A stretch of 64,000 bases of DNA, taken from the NCBI RefSeq assembly GCF_048553715.1, contig NZ_JBLZNC010000004.1, forward strand, positions 248,001 to 312,000, read 5' to 3'. Source of the stretch: Sagittula sp048553715. GTDB lineage: Bacteria > Pseudomonadota > Alphaproteobacteria > Rhodobacterales > Rhodobacteraceae. The position numbers and the translations under genes were made by a program. This document shows, in pieces, positions 25,347 to 34,154 of the stretch. The stretch's first letter is position 1. Every line of letters begins with the position of its first letter. The notes under the pieces were generated by a model. It did no database searches. It worked only from the letters and a program-made list of their open reading frames with translations, and was not told the DNA's origin.

Positions 25347-26855
25347 ATGAAGCCCGTCATTCTCACCATTCTCGACGGTTGGGGCCTGCGCGAAGACAGT
25401 GCGAACAACGCTCCGGCGCTGGCAAAAACCCCGACAATTGATCGGCTTATGGCAACATGCCCCAATGCCACGCTGATCACGCACGGGCCGGATGTGGGGC
25501 TGCCCACCGGCCAGATGGGCAATTCCGAGGTGGGGCATACCAACATTGGCGCGGGCCGCGTGGTGGCGATGGACCTTGGCCAGATCGACCTGTCGATCGA
25601 GGACAAAAGCTTCTTTGAAAACAAGGCGATCTTGGATTTTGCCGGTGCCGTTAAGACCGCAGGCGGGCAGGCGCATGTGATGGGACTGACCTCTGACGGG
25701 GGGGTGCATGCCCATACCGATCACCTGCTTGCAGCGGTAAAAGCGCTTGTGGATCAAGGGCTTGAGGTTCTGGTCCATGTGATCACCGACGGCCGCGACG
25801 TGGCGCCCACCTCTGCTGCGGATCAAGTGGCCGCCTTTGACGCAGCCTTGCCCGAGGGCGCAAAAATCGCAACCGTTTCAGGGCGTTACTACGCGATGGA
25901 CCGCGACAACCGATGGGAACGTGTCGAAAAAGCCTACCGCGCCGTGATGGAGGGCCAAGGCGCCAGCACCCACGCCACAGCTGTCGATGGAATCAAAGCC
26001 AGCTATGCTGTTGATACTGCTGACGAATTTGTTCTTCCCTTCACTGTGGGGGACTACGCTGGCATAGGCGTTAACGACGGATTGTTCTTTGTTAACTTCC
26101 GTGGCGACCGCGCGCGCGAGATCCTCGCCGCCATCGGCGCGCCGGATTTTGACGGCTTCGCACGCGAGAAAAAACCGCTGTCCCGCCTGTTGGGCATGGT
26201 GGAATATTCCGACGCCCACAACGGCTATATGACCACGGCTTTCCCGAAACGCGAGATCGTAAACACCTTGGGGGAATGGGTGGCCAAGCAGGGCAAAACC
26301 CAGTTCCGTCTGGCAGAAACCGAGAAATATCCGCATGTTACCTTCTTCCTCAACGGCGGGAAGGAAACTCCCGAACCGCATGAGGACCGCTACATGCCAA
26401 AGTCGCCCAAGGTGGCGACCTACGACATGCAGCCGGAAATGAGCGCCGCAGAGGTCACGGAAAAGTTTCTCGAGGCCATCGGTCACGGCTATGATCTGAT
26501 CGTGGTGAACTACGCGAACCCTGATATGGTGGGGCATACCGGTGATCTTGACGCCGCCATCGCCGCCTGCGAAGCGGTTGATCATGGCCTTGGTCAAGTT
26601 GTTGAAAAGCTGGAACAAACCGGAGGTGCGCTGCTGGTGATCGCCGATCACGGCAACTGCGAAACCATGGTCGATCCGGTCACCGGCGGGCCGCACACGG
26701 CGCATACCACCAACCTTGTTCCCGCGATCCTGTTCGGCGCGCCCGAAGGCACCAAGCTGAAATCCGGTCGTCTGGCCGATGTGGCCCCGACCTTGCTTCA
26801 GCTTATGTCATTGGAACAGCCCGAGGAAATGACAGGGGAGAGCCTGATCCAGTGA
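25347..26855 (+). CDS. gpmI: 2,3-bisphosphoglycerate-independent phosphoglycerate mutase
   Basis: A 502-aa Mn-dependent enzyme that interconverts 3- and 2-phosphoglycerate in glycolysis. The phosphatase-like core begins KPVILTILDGWG, the phosphorylated serine is S60 in GQMGNSEVGHTNIG, and the metal-binding ends are NYANPDMVGHTGD and IADHGNCETM. The length is normal. ATG 25347 follows AGGAG. Its TGA overlaps the GTG start of the EnvC-like gene, so it is the first gene of gpmI-envC-ctpA, an order I know from alphaproteobacteria. Confidence 0.96.
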   Translation: MKPVILTILDGWGLREDSANNAPALAKTPTIDRLMATCPNATLITHGPDVGLPTGQMGNSEVGHTNIGAGRVVAMDLGQIDLSIEDKSFFENKAILDFAGAVKTAGGQAHVMGLTSDGGVHAHTDHLLAAVKALVDQGLEVLVHVITDGRDVAPTSAADQVAAFDAALPEGAKIATVSGRYYAMDRDNRWERVEKAYRAVMEGQGASTHATAVDGIKASYAVDTADEFVLPFTVGDYAGIGVNDGLFFVNFRGDRAREILAAIGAPDFDGFAREKKPLSRLLGMVEYSDAHNGYMTTAFPKREIVNTLGEWVAKQGKTQFRLAETEKYPHVTFFLNGGKETPEPHEDRYMPKSPKVATYDMQPEMSAAEVTEKFLEAIGHGYDLIVVNYANPDMVGHTGDLDAAIAACEAVDHGLGQVVEKLEQTGGALLVIADHGNCETMVDPVTGGPHTAHTTNLVPAILFGAPEGTKLKSGRLADVAPTLLQLMSLEQPEEMTGESLIQ

Positions 26856-27955
26856 CACGCTTTGCGCTGTTGTTTGCCCTTTTGGCGGCGCCTGTTCTGG
26901 CACAGGACGCGGGCGAAGACGCGCGCCGTGCCGCCGCCGCGCTAGAGCAGGCCTCGGTCCAGTTGTCGCGGGCAAATGGGGCGAGCGACCGCGTGTCCGC
27001 ATTGACCGACACGATCCGCGCCTTCGAGGACGGGCTTGCCGCGATGCGCGACGGGTTGCGCGCCGCCGCCATCCGCGAGACCGAACTGACGCGCAAACTT
27101 GCAGCGCAAGATCAGGAAATTTCCCAGCTTTTGGGGGTGCTTAGCTCTATGGGTGGGCGTGCTACACCGGGGGCTTTGGTCCACCCCCAAGGGCCGCTTG
27201 GCACCGCGCGTTCGGGCATGTTGGTCGCCGCTGTGACCCCCGGTCTGGCGCAGAAGGCCGACAGCCTGCGCGCCGATCTTGAAGAGGTCACAGCCCTGCG
27301 CGAGATCCAGCAAAACGCGGCACAAACGCTGGCCGAAGGGCTGCAAGGGGTCCAGACAGCCCGCACCGATCTAAGCAAGGCCGTGGCCGACCGCACCGAC
27401 CTGCCGAAGCGTTTCACCGAGGATCCCGTGCGCACCGCCCTGTTGATCTCGGCGACGGAAACGTTGCAGGGCTTTGCCTCGGGGCTGAGCCAGATCACCG
27501 AAGATGACCCCGCGCCGATGCCCTCGATCGAGGATGCGCGCGGCACGCTGCCCCTGCCGGTGCGCGGTGTGGTGCTGCGCCGCGCGGGCGATCCTGACGC
27601 CGCAGGTGTCGCACGCCCCGGTATCGTTCTGGCCACGCAGCCCGGCGCCTTGGTCACCACGCCCACCGCCGCGACGATCCGCTACAACGGGCCATTGCTC
27701 GATTACGGGCTGGTCACCATTCTGGAGCCTTCGCCCGAAGTGCTGTTTGTGTTTGCCGGAATGGACACGGTTTACGGCGAAATTGGCGAAGTTTTGCCCG
27801 CAGGCAGCCCGGTGGGGCTTATGGCCGCGCCTGTCGATGCCTCACTTCAAGGTGAAGGGGGTGGCGCTGGCCGTTCGGAAACGCTTTACATAGAGGTCAG
27901 AGAGGGCGACGCGCCCAATGATCCACTGCAGTGGTTCGCAACCGACAAGGGATGA
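26852..27955 (+). CDS. EnvC-like murein hydrolase activator (degenerate M23/LytM)
   Basis: A 367-aa exported protein: a signal peptide (1-17, MTRFALLFALLAAPVLA), long coiled-coil helices (about 20-230) and a C-terminal LytM/M23-like domain (about 255-350). In that domain the metal-binding HxxxD and HxH residues of active M23 peptidases are absent: the strand where a histidine pair would sit reads VTILEPSPEVLFVFAGMD. This is the state of EnvC-type activators, which switch on amidases at the division site rather than cutting peptidoglycan themselves. GTG start at 26852 overlapping gpmI; ctpA begins 3 bases after its stop. Confidence 0.88.
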   Translation: MTRFALLFALLAAPVLAQDAGEDARRAAAALEQASVQLSRANGASDRVSALTDTIRAFEDGLAAMRDGLRAAAIRETELTRKLAAQDQEISQLLGVLSSMGGRATPGALVHPQGPLGTARSGMLVAAVTPGLAQKADSLRADLEEVTALREIQQNAAQTLAEGLQGVQTARTDLSKAVADRTDLPKRFTEDPVRTALLISATETLQGFASGLSQITEDDPAPMPSIEDARGTLPLPVRGVVLRRAGDPDAAGVARPGIVLATQPGALVTTPTAATIRYNGPLLDYGLVTILEPSPEVLFVFAGMDTVYGEIGEVLPAGSPVGLMAAPVDASLQGEGGGAGRSETLYIEVREGDAPNDPLQWFATDKG

Positions 27956-27958
27956 GAT

Positions 27959-29296
27959 ATGAAGAAATTCGTGATGGCCGCCCTCGCGGGCACCTTGGCT
28001 TCGGTGGTGGCGACGACGCAATTCGTCGGCCCGCTGCTGGCGCAAGAGGACACCCGCAGCCTGACGGTCTACGAGCAGCTCGACCTGTTCGGCGACATCT
28101 TTGAGCGCATCCGCGCCCAATACGTCGAAGAAGTGGACGAACGCGACCTGATCGAGGCGGCAATCAACGGCATGCTGACGTCGTTGGACCCGCATTCGAG
28201 CTACCTGCCGCCCGACGATGCCGAGGACATGCGCGTCCAGACCCGTGGCGAATTCGGCGGTCTTGGCATCGAGGTCACGCAAGAGGACGGTTTCGTCAAA
28301 GTGGTCTCGCCTATCGACGACACCCCCGCGATGGAGGCCGGCATCGAGGCGGGCGATTTCATCACCCATGTGGATGGGGAATCCGTTCTGGGGCTGACGC
28401 TGAACGAAGCGGTCGAGATGATGCGCGGCCCGGTCGGGTCCGAGATCCTGATCACCGTCGTCCGCGAGGGCGAGGAAGAACCCTTTGACGTCGAGATCGT
28501 GCGTGACACCATCAAACTGACCGCCGTGCGCTCGCGCACCGAGGGGGAAACCGTCGTGCTGCGTGTGACCACGTTCAACGACCAGACCTATCCGAACCTT
28601 GCCGACGGGCTGGCCGAACAGGTCGAGGCCGCAGGCGGCATGGACAATGTGAACGGCTTTGTTCTGGACCTGCGCAACAACCCGGGCGGTCTTCTGACAC
28701 AGGCAATCCGCGTCTCTGACGCCTTCCTTGACGCTGGTGAAATTGTCTCGACCCGTGGCCGTGATCCGGCAGATGGGGACCGCTACAATGCTGTCCCCGG
28801 CGATCTGGCCGAAGGTAAGCCCATCGTGGTTCTGATCAACGGCGGCTCCGCGTCGGCATCGGAAATCGTTGCAGGCGCCTTGCAGGACCACCGCCGCGCC
28901 ATCGTGGTCGGCACGAAATCCTTTGGTAAAGGGTCAGTTCAGACGGTCATGCCCCTGCGGGGCGAGGGCGCGATGCGCCTGACCACGGCGCGGTATTACA
29001 CCCCGTCGGGCCGGTCCATTCAGGCCTTGGGCGTGTCTCCTGACATCGTGGTGGAACAGCCGCGCCGTGATCCGGAGGCCGAGGAGGACGAGGAAGAAAC
29101 CAACATCTTCTCGCGGACCGAGGCAGATTTGCGCGGCTCGCTCGACAATGATTCGCTGACCGAGGAAGAGATCGAACAGATCGAAGCAGACCGCGCCAAG
29201 GCCGAAGCCGCCGCCGCGCTGCGCGAAGAGGATTACCAGTTGGCCTATGCCATCGACATCCTCAAAGGTCTGTCGGCCTTGGGTCCGAACGACTGA
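27959..29296 (+). CDS. ctpA: C-terminal processing peptidase, S41 family
   Basis: A 445-aa periplasmic serine protease. The N-terminus has a signal or anchor (VMAALAGTLASVVATTQFV). A PDZ domain (about 85-165; GGLGIEVTQEDGFVKV) is followed by the S41 catalytic domain with Ser297 in INGGSASASE and Lys324 in SFGKGSVQ, the Ser-Lys dyad. The C-terminal tail (about 365-445) is acidic and helical. CtpA-type proteases trim or degrade cell-wall enzymes, and the EnvC-like neighbour fits a role in peptidoglycan remodelling. A terminator stands between it and rppH. Confidence 0.93.
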   Translation: MKKFVMAALAGTLASVVATTQFVGPLLAQEDTRSLTVYEQLDLFGDIFERIRAQYVEEVDERDLIEAAINGMLTSLDPHSSYLPPDDAEDMRVQTRGEFGGLGIEVTQEDGFVKVVSPIDDTPAMEAGIEAGDFITHVDGESVLGLTLNEAVEMMRGPVGSEILITVVREGEEEPFDVEIVRDTIKLTAVRSRTEGETVVLRVTTFNDQTYPNLADGLAEQVEAAGGMDNVNGFVLDLRNNPGGLLTQAIRVSDAFLDAGEIVSTRGRDPADGDRYNAVPGDLAEGKPIVVLINGGSASASEIVAGALQDHRRAIVVGTKSFGKGSVQTVMPLRGEGAMRLTTARYYTPSGRSIQALGVSPDIVVEQPRRDPEAEEDEEETNIFSRTEADLRGSLDNDSLTEEEIEQIEADRAKAEAAAALREEDYQLAYAIDILKGLSALGPND

Positions 29297-29320
29297 TCGA
29301 CCGAATGACGGAAATCTTGG

Positions 29321-29350
29321 AACGGGCGGGGGCATACCTCGCCCGTTTTG
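29321..29350 (+). terminator. Terminator after ctpA
   Basis: AACGGGCG (29321-29328) pairs with CGCCCGTT (29340-29347), followed by TT. It closes gpmI-envC-ctpA before rppH. Confidence 0.75.
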
Positions 29351-29422
29351 CTGTAAGGGTATGGTTCAAACGGGCTGTCGTGATAGATGCTCGACGGGAC
29401 CGCAGACGACGAAGGACAAGAC

Positions 29423-29917
29423 ATGACACCCGAAGACATCGCCAAACTGCCCTATCGCCGCAATGTCGGTGTCATGTTGGTCAATGCCGCCGGAGAGGCC
29501 TTTGTCGGGCAGCGCACGGACCGCCAGCCGCATGAACCGCCCGCATGGCAGATGCCGCAGGGTGGCATCGACAAGGGCGAAGACCCCCGCACGGCGGCCT
29601 TGCGCGAGTTGACAGAGGAAACCGGCGTCACCGCGGATCTGGTCACGATCGAGGCGGAAACCGACGGCTGGATCGCCTATGACCTGCCGCATGATCTGGT
29701 GCCGCGCATCTGGAAGGGGCGGTACAAGGGCCAGGAACAGAAATGGTTCCTGATGCGCTTTCACGGGCAGGACAGCGACATCCGGCTGGATGCCGATGCC
29801 CATCAGGAATTTTCCGAATGGCGCTGGTCGGCGGCGGACGACGTGATCGCCCATATCGTCCCGTTCAAGCGCAGCGTTTACGAACAGGTGATCGCAGCCT
29901 TCCGCGACCACCTGTAA
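29423..29917 (+). CDS. rppH: RNA pyrophosphohydrolase (Nudix)
   Basis: A 164-aa Nudix hydrolase that removes pyrophosphate from the 5' end of RNAs and so starts their decay; it can also act on dinucleoside polyphosphates. The Nudix box G-x5-E-x7-REx2EExGx lies at about 47-69 (GIDKGEDPRTAALRELTEET). Family marks YRRNVGVMLVN, PPAWQMPQGG and GQEQKWFLMRFHG are present. ATG 29423 follows GAAGGA; the frame is open upstream but lacks a better site. It ends 3 bases before the convergent lytic transglycosylase. Confidence 0.93.
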   Translation: MTPEDIAKLPYRRNVGVMLVNAAGEAFVGQRTDRQPHEPPAWQMPQGGIDKGEDPRTAALRELTEETGVTADLVTIEAETDGWIAYDLPHDLVPRIWKGRYKGQEQKWFLMRFHGQDSDIRLDADAHQEFSEWRWSAADDVIAHIVPFKRSVYEQVIAAFRDHL

Positions 29918-29920
29918 GCT

Positions 29921-31282
29921 TTAGCGCAGCCGCGCCAGCAGGGTCATCGACGGGTAGCCGTCGGGCACCAACCCGCTGCGTTTCTGGTAGCTTTGAATGG
30001 CAGAGGTGGTGTTGGGGCCGATACGCCCGTCCACGCCGCCTGTGGCAAAGCCCGCGCGTGTCAGCCGCGTTTGCAGCTCTTTGCGTTCCGTGCTGGTCAG
30101 CGGGCGATCCTCGCGTGGCCAGTCGCCCTTGAAGGGGGCGGCGCCTTTGATGCGGTCGGCCAGATGGCCCACGCCCATGGCGTAGGCATCGGCGGCATTG
30201 TAGCGCTTGATCACGCGGAAGTTCTTGAACACCAGAAAGGCCGCGCCCTTGTGCCCCGCAGGCAGCAGGATCTCCGCAGAGCCGTGGTCACGCACTGGCT
30301 GGCCGTCCATGCCACGCACCCCCAGCCGCGCCCATTCCGACGGCATCCGCGCGATCCCGAGGTTGGCGTAGTTGAAATCCCGGGGCAGGCGGACTTCGAC
30401 GCCCCAGGGCATGCCCTTGATCCAGCCGTTCTTGGCCAGATAATTCGCGGTTGAGGCCAGAGCATCGGAGGGATCGTCGCCCCAGATGTCGCGTCTGCCA
30501 TCGCCGGTGAAATCTACCGCAAGGCTTTGGAAAGATGTTGGCATGAACTGGGTGTGCCCCATCGCCCCGGCCCAGGACCCCTTCATGTTGTCGGGGGTGG
30601 TGTCGCCCGCCTCGAGGATCTGCAAGGTGGCGATAAGCTGTTTTTCAAAGAAGCTGGCCCGCCGCCCGTCATAGGCCAGACTGGCCATCGCTTCGACCAC
30701 ATTCTCGGTGCCGCGAAAGCTGCCGTAGTTGGTTTCCATCCCCCAGACCGCCAGTACGATTTCCTTGTCGACGCCGTAATGCGCCTCGATCCGGTCCAAC
30801 AAGGCCGCATGTTTGCGCAGCGCGGCACGGCCATTGTCCACCCGCGTATCGGACACGGCGCTGTCGAGATAGCTCCAGATGCCTTTGGCGAACTCGGCCT
30901 GCTTCTGGTCCTTGGCCACGATATCGGGGTCAAAGCGCACATTGGCAAAGGCGCGGTCAAACGTCCGGGGCGAGATCCCCTGCGCCAGGGCGCGCGGGCG
31001 AAAGCCGGTCTTCCAGCGTTCAAACCCCTGATGGCTGGCGGTGCTTGTGGGGGCGGGTTGCACGCGGCTCAGCGCGGTGGGGCGCAGGAAGGGCCGCAGG
31101 GAGCGCGCGGGCGCCACCTGCACCGCATCAAACGGCGCGGCGCGGCTGACGACCTCTTCGATCTGGGCTACGGGCAGCGCCGCGCGGGCGCGCGGGCGCA
31201 GGGATTCGGCGACGGGATTCGCATAGACCGCCGCAGGGCCAAGGAGCAAAAGCCCCAGCCCAAGGCTGAACTGCCGATTCAT
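29921..31282 (-). CDS. Lytic murein transglycosylase (MltB-like) with peptidoglycan-binding domain
   Basis: A 453-aa exported enzyme that cuts peptidoglycan between MurNAc and GlcNAc with formation of 1,6-anhydro-MurNAc. The signal peptide covers about 1-21. The SLT_2/MltB-type catalytic domain spans about 85-380, with the catalytic Glu183 in AVWGMETNYGSF and the GAMGHTQFMPTSF segment. A C-terminal peptidoglycan-binding domain (about 395-453) ends GRIGPNTTSAIQSYQKRSG. The start at 31282 gives a clean signal peptide. A CtrA-like site lies 27 bases before the ATG, linking it perhaps to cell-cycle control. Confidence 0.92.
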   Translation of the reverse strand: MNRQFSLGLGLLLLGPAAVYANPVAESLRPRARAALPVAQIEEVVSRAAPFDAVQVAPARSLRPFLRPTALSRVQPAPTSTASHQGFERWKTGFRPRALAQGISPRTFDRAFANVRFDPDIVAKDQKQAEFAKGIWSYLDSAVSDTRVDNGRAALRKHAALLDRIEAHYGVDKEIVLAVWGMETNYGSFRGTENVVEAMASLAYDGRRASFFEKQLIATLQILEAGDTTPDNMKGSWAGAMGHTQFMPTSFQSLAVDFTGDGRRDIWGDDPSDALASTANYLAKNGWIKGMPWGVEVRLPRDFNYANLGIARMPSEWARLGVRGMDGQPVRDHGSAEILLPAGHKGAAFLVFKNFRVIKRYNAADAYAMGVGHLADRIKGAAPFKGDWPREDRPLTSTERKELQTRLTRAGFATGGVDGRIGPNTTSAIQSYQKRSGLVPDGYPSMTLLARLR

Positions 31283-31308
31283 GACGATGTCTCTACTGCT
31301 CTTTTTTA

Positions 31309-31326
31309 TTAAGGGCAGTTTAACCA
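31309..31326 (-). promoter_or_regulatory. CtrA-like site before the lytic transglycosylase
   Basis: TTAA-GGGCAGT-TTAACCA has the TTAA-N7-TTAA layout of a CtrA full site and includes TTAACCA. It lies 27 bases from the start codon of the lytic transglycosylase, close to where the promoter would be. As printed the pattern reads on the plus strand. Confidence 0.45.
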
Positions 31327-31387
31327 ATTTCCCCTCCCTTGGGGAGGGGGGATCGTTCACATTGGCATGTGCTCGCGCAGGCCGGCG

Positions 31388-33688
31388 TTATTTCTGACGG
31401 CGCTGGCGGGTGACCTTGCGCTTGGTCTTGGTGTCTTTTGCCTTGGCTTTGACGACCTTGCGCTTGGGCGAGGGGCCGCCTTTGCTGCGGCCCGATCCGC
31501 GTCGGAAACCGCCGCGTCCTCGTCCGCCACCACGACTTTCAAAGGCCTCGCCGTTCAGCTCCAGCAGCTCAAAGGCGATGCCTCCGGTGACCGGTGCGGC
31601 CTCTGTCAGTTTGACCCGTGCGCGCATGCCGATGCTGATGATCCGCCCGCTTTGCGAGCCCATCAACGTGCCGTTTTCCCGATCAAAATCGAAATACTCG
31701 TTCCCGAGAGTCGAGATCGGGACAAGACCGTCGGCCCCTGTCTCGTCAAGCTTCACGAACAGGCCGAATTTGGCGATGCCCGACACGCTGCCAGCAAATT
31801 CTGCGCCGATCCGGTCGGACAGGAAGGCCGCCAGATACCGGTCTGTGGTGTCACGTTCGGCCATCATCGACCGGCGTTCGGTGTCCGAGATATGGTTGCC
31901 GGTGTCTTCGAGCCGTTCGATCTCCTCCGGGGTCAGCCCGTCTTTGCCCCAGCCATGGGCCGTGATCAGCGCGCGGTGCACAATCAGGTCCGCATAGCGT
32001 CGAATGGGCGAGGTGAAATGCGCGTAGTCCCGCAAGGCAAGGCCGAAGTGGCCAAAGTTCTTGGGCGCATAATAGGCCTGCGTCATGGACCGCAGCGTGG
32101 CCAGATTGATCAGCTCCGCCTCGTCCGTGCCCGACGCCGCGTGCAACAGCTTGTTGAGATGACGGGTCTGCAGCACTTGACCTTTGGCCAGTGTCAGACC
32201 GGCGGCACCTGCGGTTTCGCGCAGGGCCTCCATCTTGTCCTCGGGCGGTTCCTCATGGACGCGGAACAGCAGCGGGGTTTTCTTCTGGATCAGGGTTTCG
32301 GCGGCGGCCACATTGGCCAGCACCATGAATTCCTCGATCAGCTTGTGCGCGTCCAGACGGTCGGCAAAATCGACGGAGGTGACCTTGCCCTCGTCAGACA
32401 GGACGATCTTGCGTTCCGGCAGGTCCAGATCCAGCGGCTGGCGGCGTTCGCGGGCCGAACGCAGCGCGGCATAGGCGGCGTACAGCGGGCGGATCACCTC
32501 TTGCATCATCTCGGCGCAGCGGTCGCTGGGGTCGCCATCCATGGCGGCCTGCACCTCTTGGTAGGTCAGCGAAGCAGGCGAGCGCATCAGGCCACGCACA
32601 AACCGCTGCCCGATCTTGTTGCCCTCGGCGTCGATCTGCATGCGCACGGCGATACAGGCGCGGGGCACCCCCTCGTGCAGGGAGCATAGATCGCCGGACA
32701 GGCGGTCCGGCAGCATGGGCACCACGCGGTCGGGGAAATACGACGAGTTGCCGCGTTTGCGGGCCTCGCGGTCCAGTGCCGATCCCGGTGTCACGTAATG
32801 GGCGACGTCCGCGATGGCGACCCACAGGACATGGCCGCCCGCGTTCTTGGGATCATCGTCGGCTGCAGCAAAAACCGCGTCGTCATGATCGCGCGCGTCG
32901 CTGGGGTCGATGGTGACCAAAGGCAATTCGCGCAGGTCCTCGCGGCCTGACAGACCGGCGGGCTTTTTCGAATCCGCCTCGGCCAGAACGTCCTGCGGAA
33001 AGGAATCGGGGATGCCGTGTTGGTGAATGGCGATCAGGGACACTGCGCGCGGTGCCGTGGGATCACCCAGCCGTTCAACGATGCGCGCACGGGGCAGGCC
33101 CATGCGGCCCTTGGGACCGGCCTGCTCTGCCTCGACCAATTCGCCATCTTGCGCGCCACCGGCGGCGTCGGGTCCGACGATCCATTCCTTGTCCGATCCT
33201 TTGTCGATGGGCAGGATGCGGCCCCCTTCGGCGCTTTGACGGAAAATGCCGACCACGCGGCGCGGCGACAGGCCGATGCGCCGGATCAGGCGCGCCTCGT
33301 AGTTGTGATCCTCCTCCTGCACAGCCTGAAGCCGTGCAAGGATGCGGTCGCCTTCGGCCAGTGCGGGGTCCGATGCCTTGAGCACCAGCAACACCACCGG
33401 CTCCACGCCCTCGCCGTGCCATTCCAGCGGGCGGGCGAACAGATCGCCATTGCTGTCCGGTGCGCGCACCTGCAGCACCGACACCGGCGGCAGCCGGTCG
33501 GGATCGCGGTAGGTCTTCTTGCGCTTCTCCAGATGGCCCTCGGCTTCGAGTTCCTTGAGGATACGCTTCAGGTCGATGCGCGCCGCCCCCTTGATACCAA
33601 AGGCCTTGGCGATGTCGCGCTTCGCGGTGAGGGTCGGGTTGTCGGAGATCCAGTCGAGGATATCCTGCTTGGTCGGCAATGTGCTCAT
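31388..33688 (-). CDS. rnr: Ribonuclease R
   Basis: A 766-aa 3'-5' exoribonuclease that degrades structured RNA and takes part in rRNA and tRNA quality control. In order: an N-terminal helix-turn-helix-like region (1 to about 70), cold-shock domains, the RNB catalytic domain with TIDPSDARDHDDAVFA (metal-binding Asp cluster), an S1 domain (about 625-710) and a basic Arg/Gly/Lys tail ending KVTRQRRQK. Start 33688 gives MSTLPTKQDILDW, typical of alphaproteobacterial homologues; a longer frame upstream is not supported. Confidence 0.94.
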   Translation of the reverse strand: MSTLPTKQDILDWISDNPTLTAKRDIAKAFGIKGAARIDLKRILKELEAEGHLEKRKKTYRDPDRLPPVSVLQVRAPDSNGDLFARPLEWHGEGVEPVVLLVLKASDPALAEGDRILARLQAVQEEDHNYEARLIRRIGLSPRRVVGIFRQSAEGGRILPIDKGSDKEWIVGPDAAGGAQDGELVEAEQAGPKGRMGLPRARIVERLGDPTAPRAVSLIAIHQHGIPDSFPQDVLAEADSKKPAGLSGREDLRELPLVTIDPSDARDHDDAVFAAADDDPKNAGGHVLWVAIADVAHYVTPGSALDREARKRGNSSYFPDRVVPMLPDRLSGDLCSLHEGVPRACIAVRMQIDAEGNKIGQRFVRGLMRSPASLTYQEVQAAMDGDPSDRCAEMMQEVIRPLYAAYAALRSARERRQPLDLDLPERKIVLSDEGKVTSVDFADRLDAHKLIEEFMVLANVAAAETLIQKKTPLLFRVHEEPPEDKMEALRETAGAAGLTLAKGQVLQTRHLNKLLHAASGTDEAELINLATLRSMTQAYYAPKNFGHFGLALRDYAHFTSPIRRYADLIVHRALITAHGWGKDGLTPEEIERLEDTGNHISDTERRSMMAERDTTDRYLAAFLSDRIGAEFAGSVSGIAKFGLFVKLDETGADGLVPISTLGNEYFDFDRENGTLMGSQSGRIISIGMRARVKLTEAAPVTGGIAFELLELNGEAFESRGGGRGRGGFRRGSGRSKGGPSPKRKVVKAKAKDTKTKRKVTRQRRQK

Positions 33689-33731
33689 GCCCCTGACGTA
33701 GCACGCTACCATGACAACGTCATGGCCCAAT

Positions 33732-34154
33732 CTACAGTGTCAGCGACATGTCCCGATGTGGCACGCTGCCGTCCAGATAGCTGTCGCCATATGGGGCAAA
33801 GCCCAAGGCCTCGTAGAATGGCAGCGCATGTGTTTGCGCGCTCAGATACACGCTGTCGACGCCGGGCGTGGCGCGGAAATGATCAATGCCAAAGGTCACC
33901 AGCCGCGCCCCCAGTCCGCGCCCGCGATAGGGGCGCAGCACACAGATGCGGCCGATCTTGCCGGTGTTGCCATCGCGCAGCAATCGGGCAGAGGCGACAG
34001 GCGTCGCTCCGTCACGGATCAAAAGCTGCACCGCGTCGTGGTCGAGGTCGTCCCATTCCTCGGCCTCGGTAAAGCCCTGTTCGTCAATGAACACGGCCCG
34101 CCGGATATGGTGCGGGCCGGTCAGGTCTTTGGTGATCTCGACCTGCGGGGTCAT
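33732..34154 (-). CDS. GNAT family N-acetyltransferase
   Basis: A 140-aa acetyl-CoA-dependent acetyltransferase of the ElaA/YjcF-like small GNAT type. The acetyl-CoA loop is RICVLRPYRGRGLGARL (about 69-85), preceded by VASARLLRDGNTGKIGR and followed by YLSAQTHALPFYEALGF. The substrate is unknown. Its ATG overlaps the dapE stop (ATGA), so it is translated from the dapE transcript. A much longer frame running upstream is the dapE region read out of frame and is not part of this gene. Confidence 0.85.
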   Translation of the reverse strand: MTPQVEITKDLTGPHHIRRAVFIDEQGFTEAEEWDDLDHDAVQLLIRDGATPVASARLLRDGNTGKIGRICVLRPYRGRGLGARLVTFGIDHFRATPGVDSVYLSAQTHALPFYEALGFAPYGDSYLDGSVPHRDMSLTL

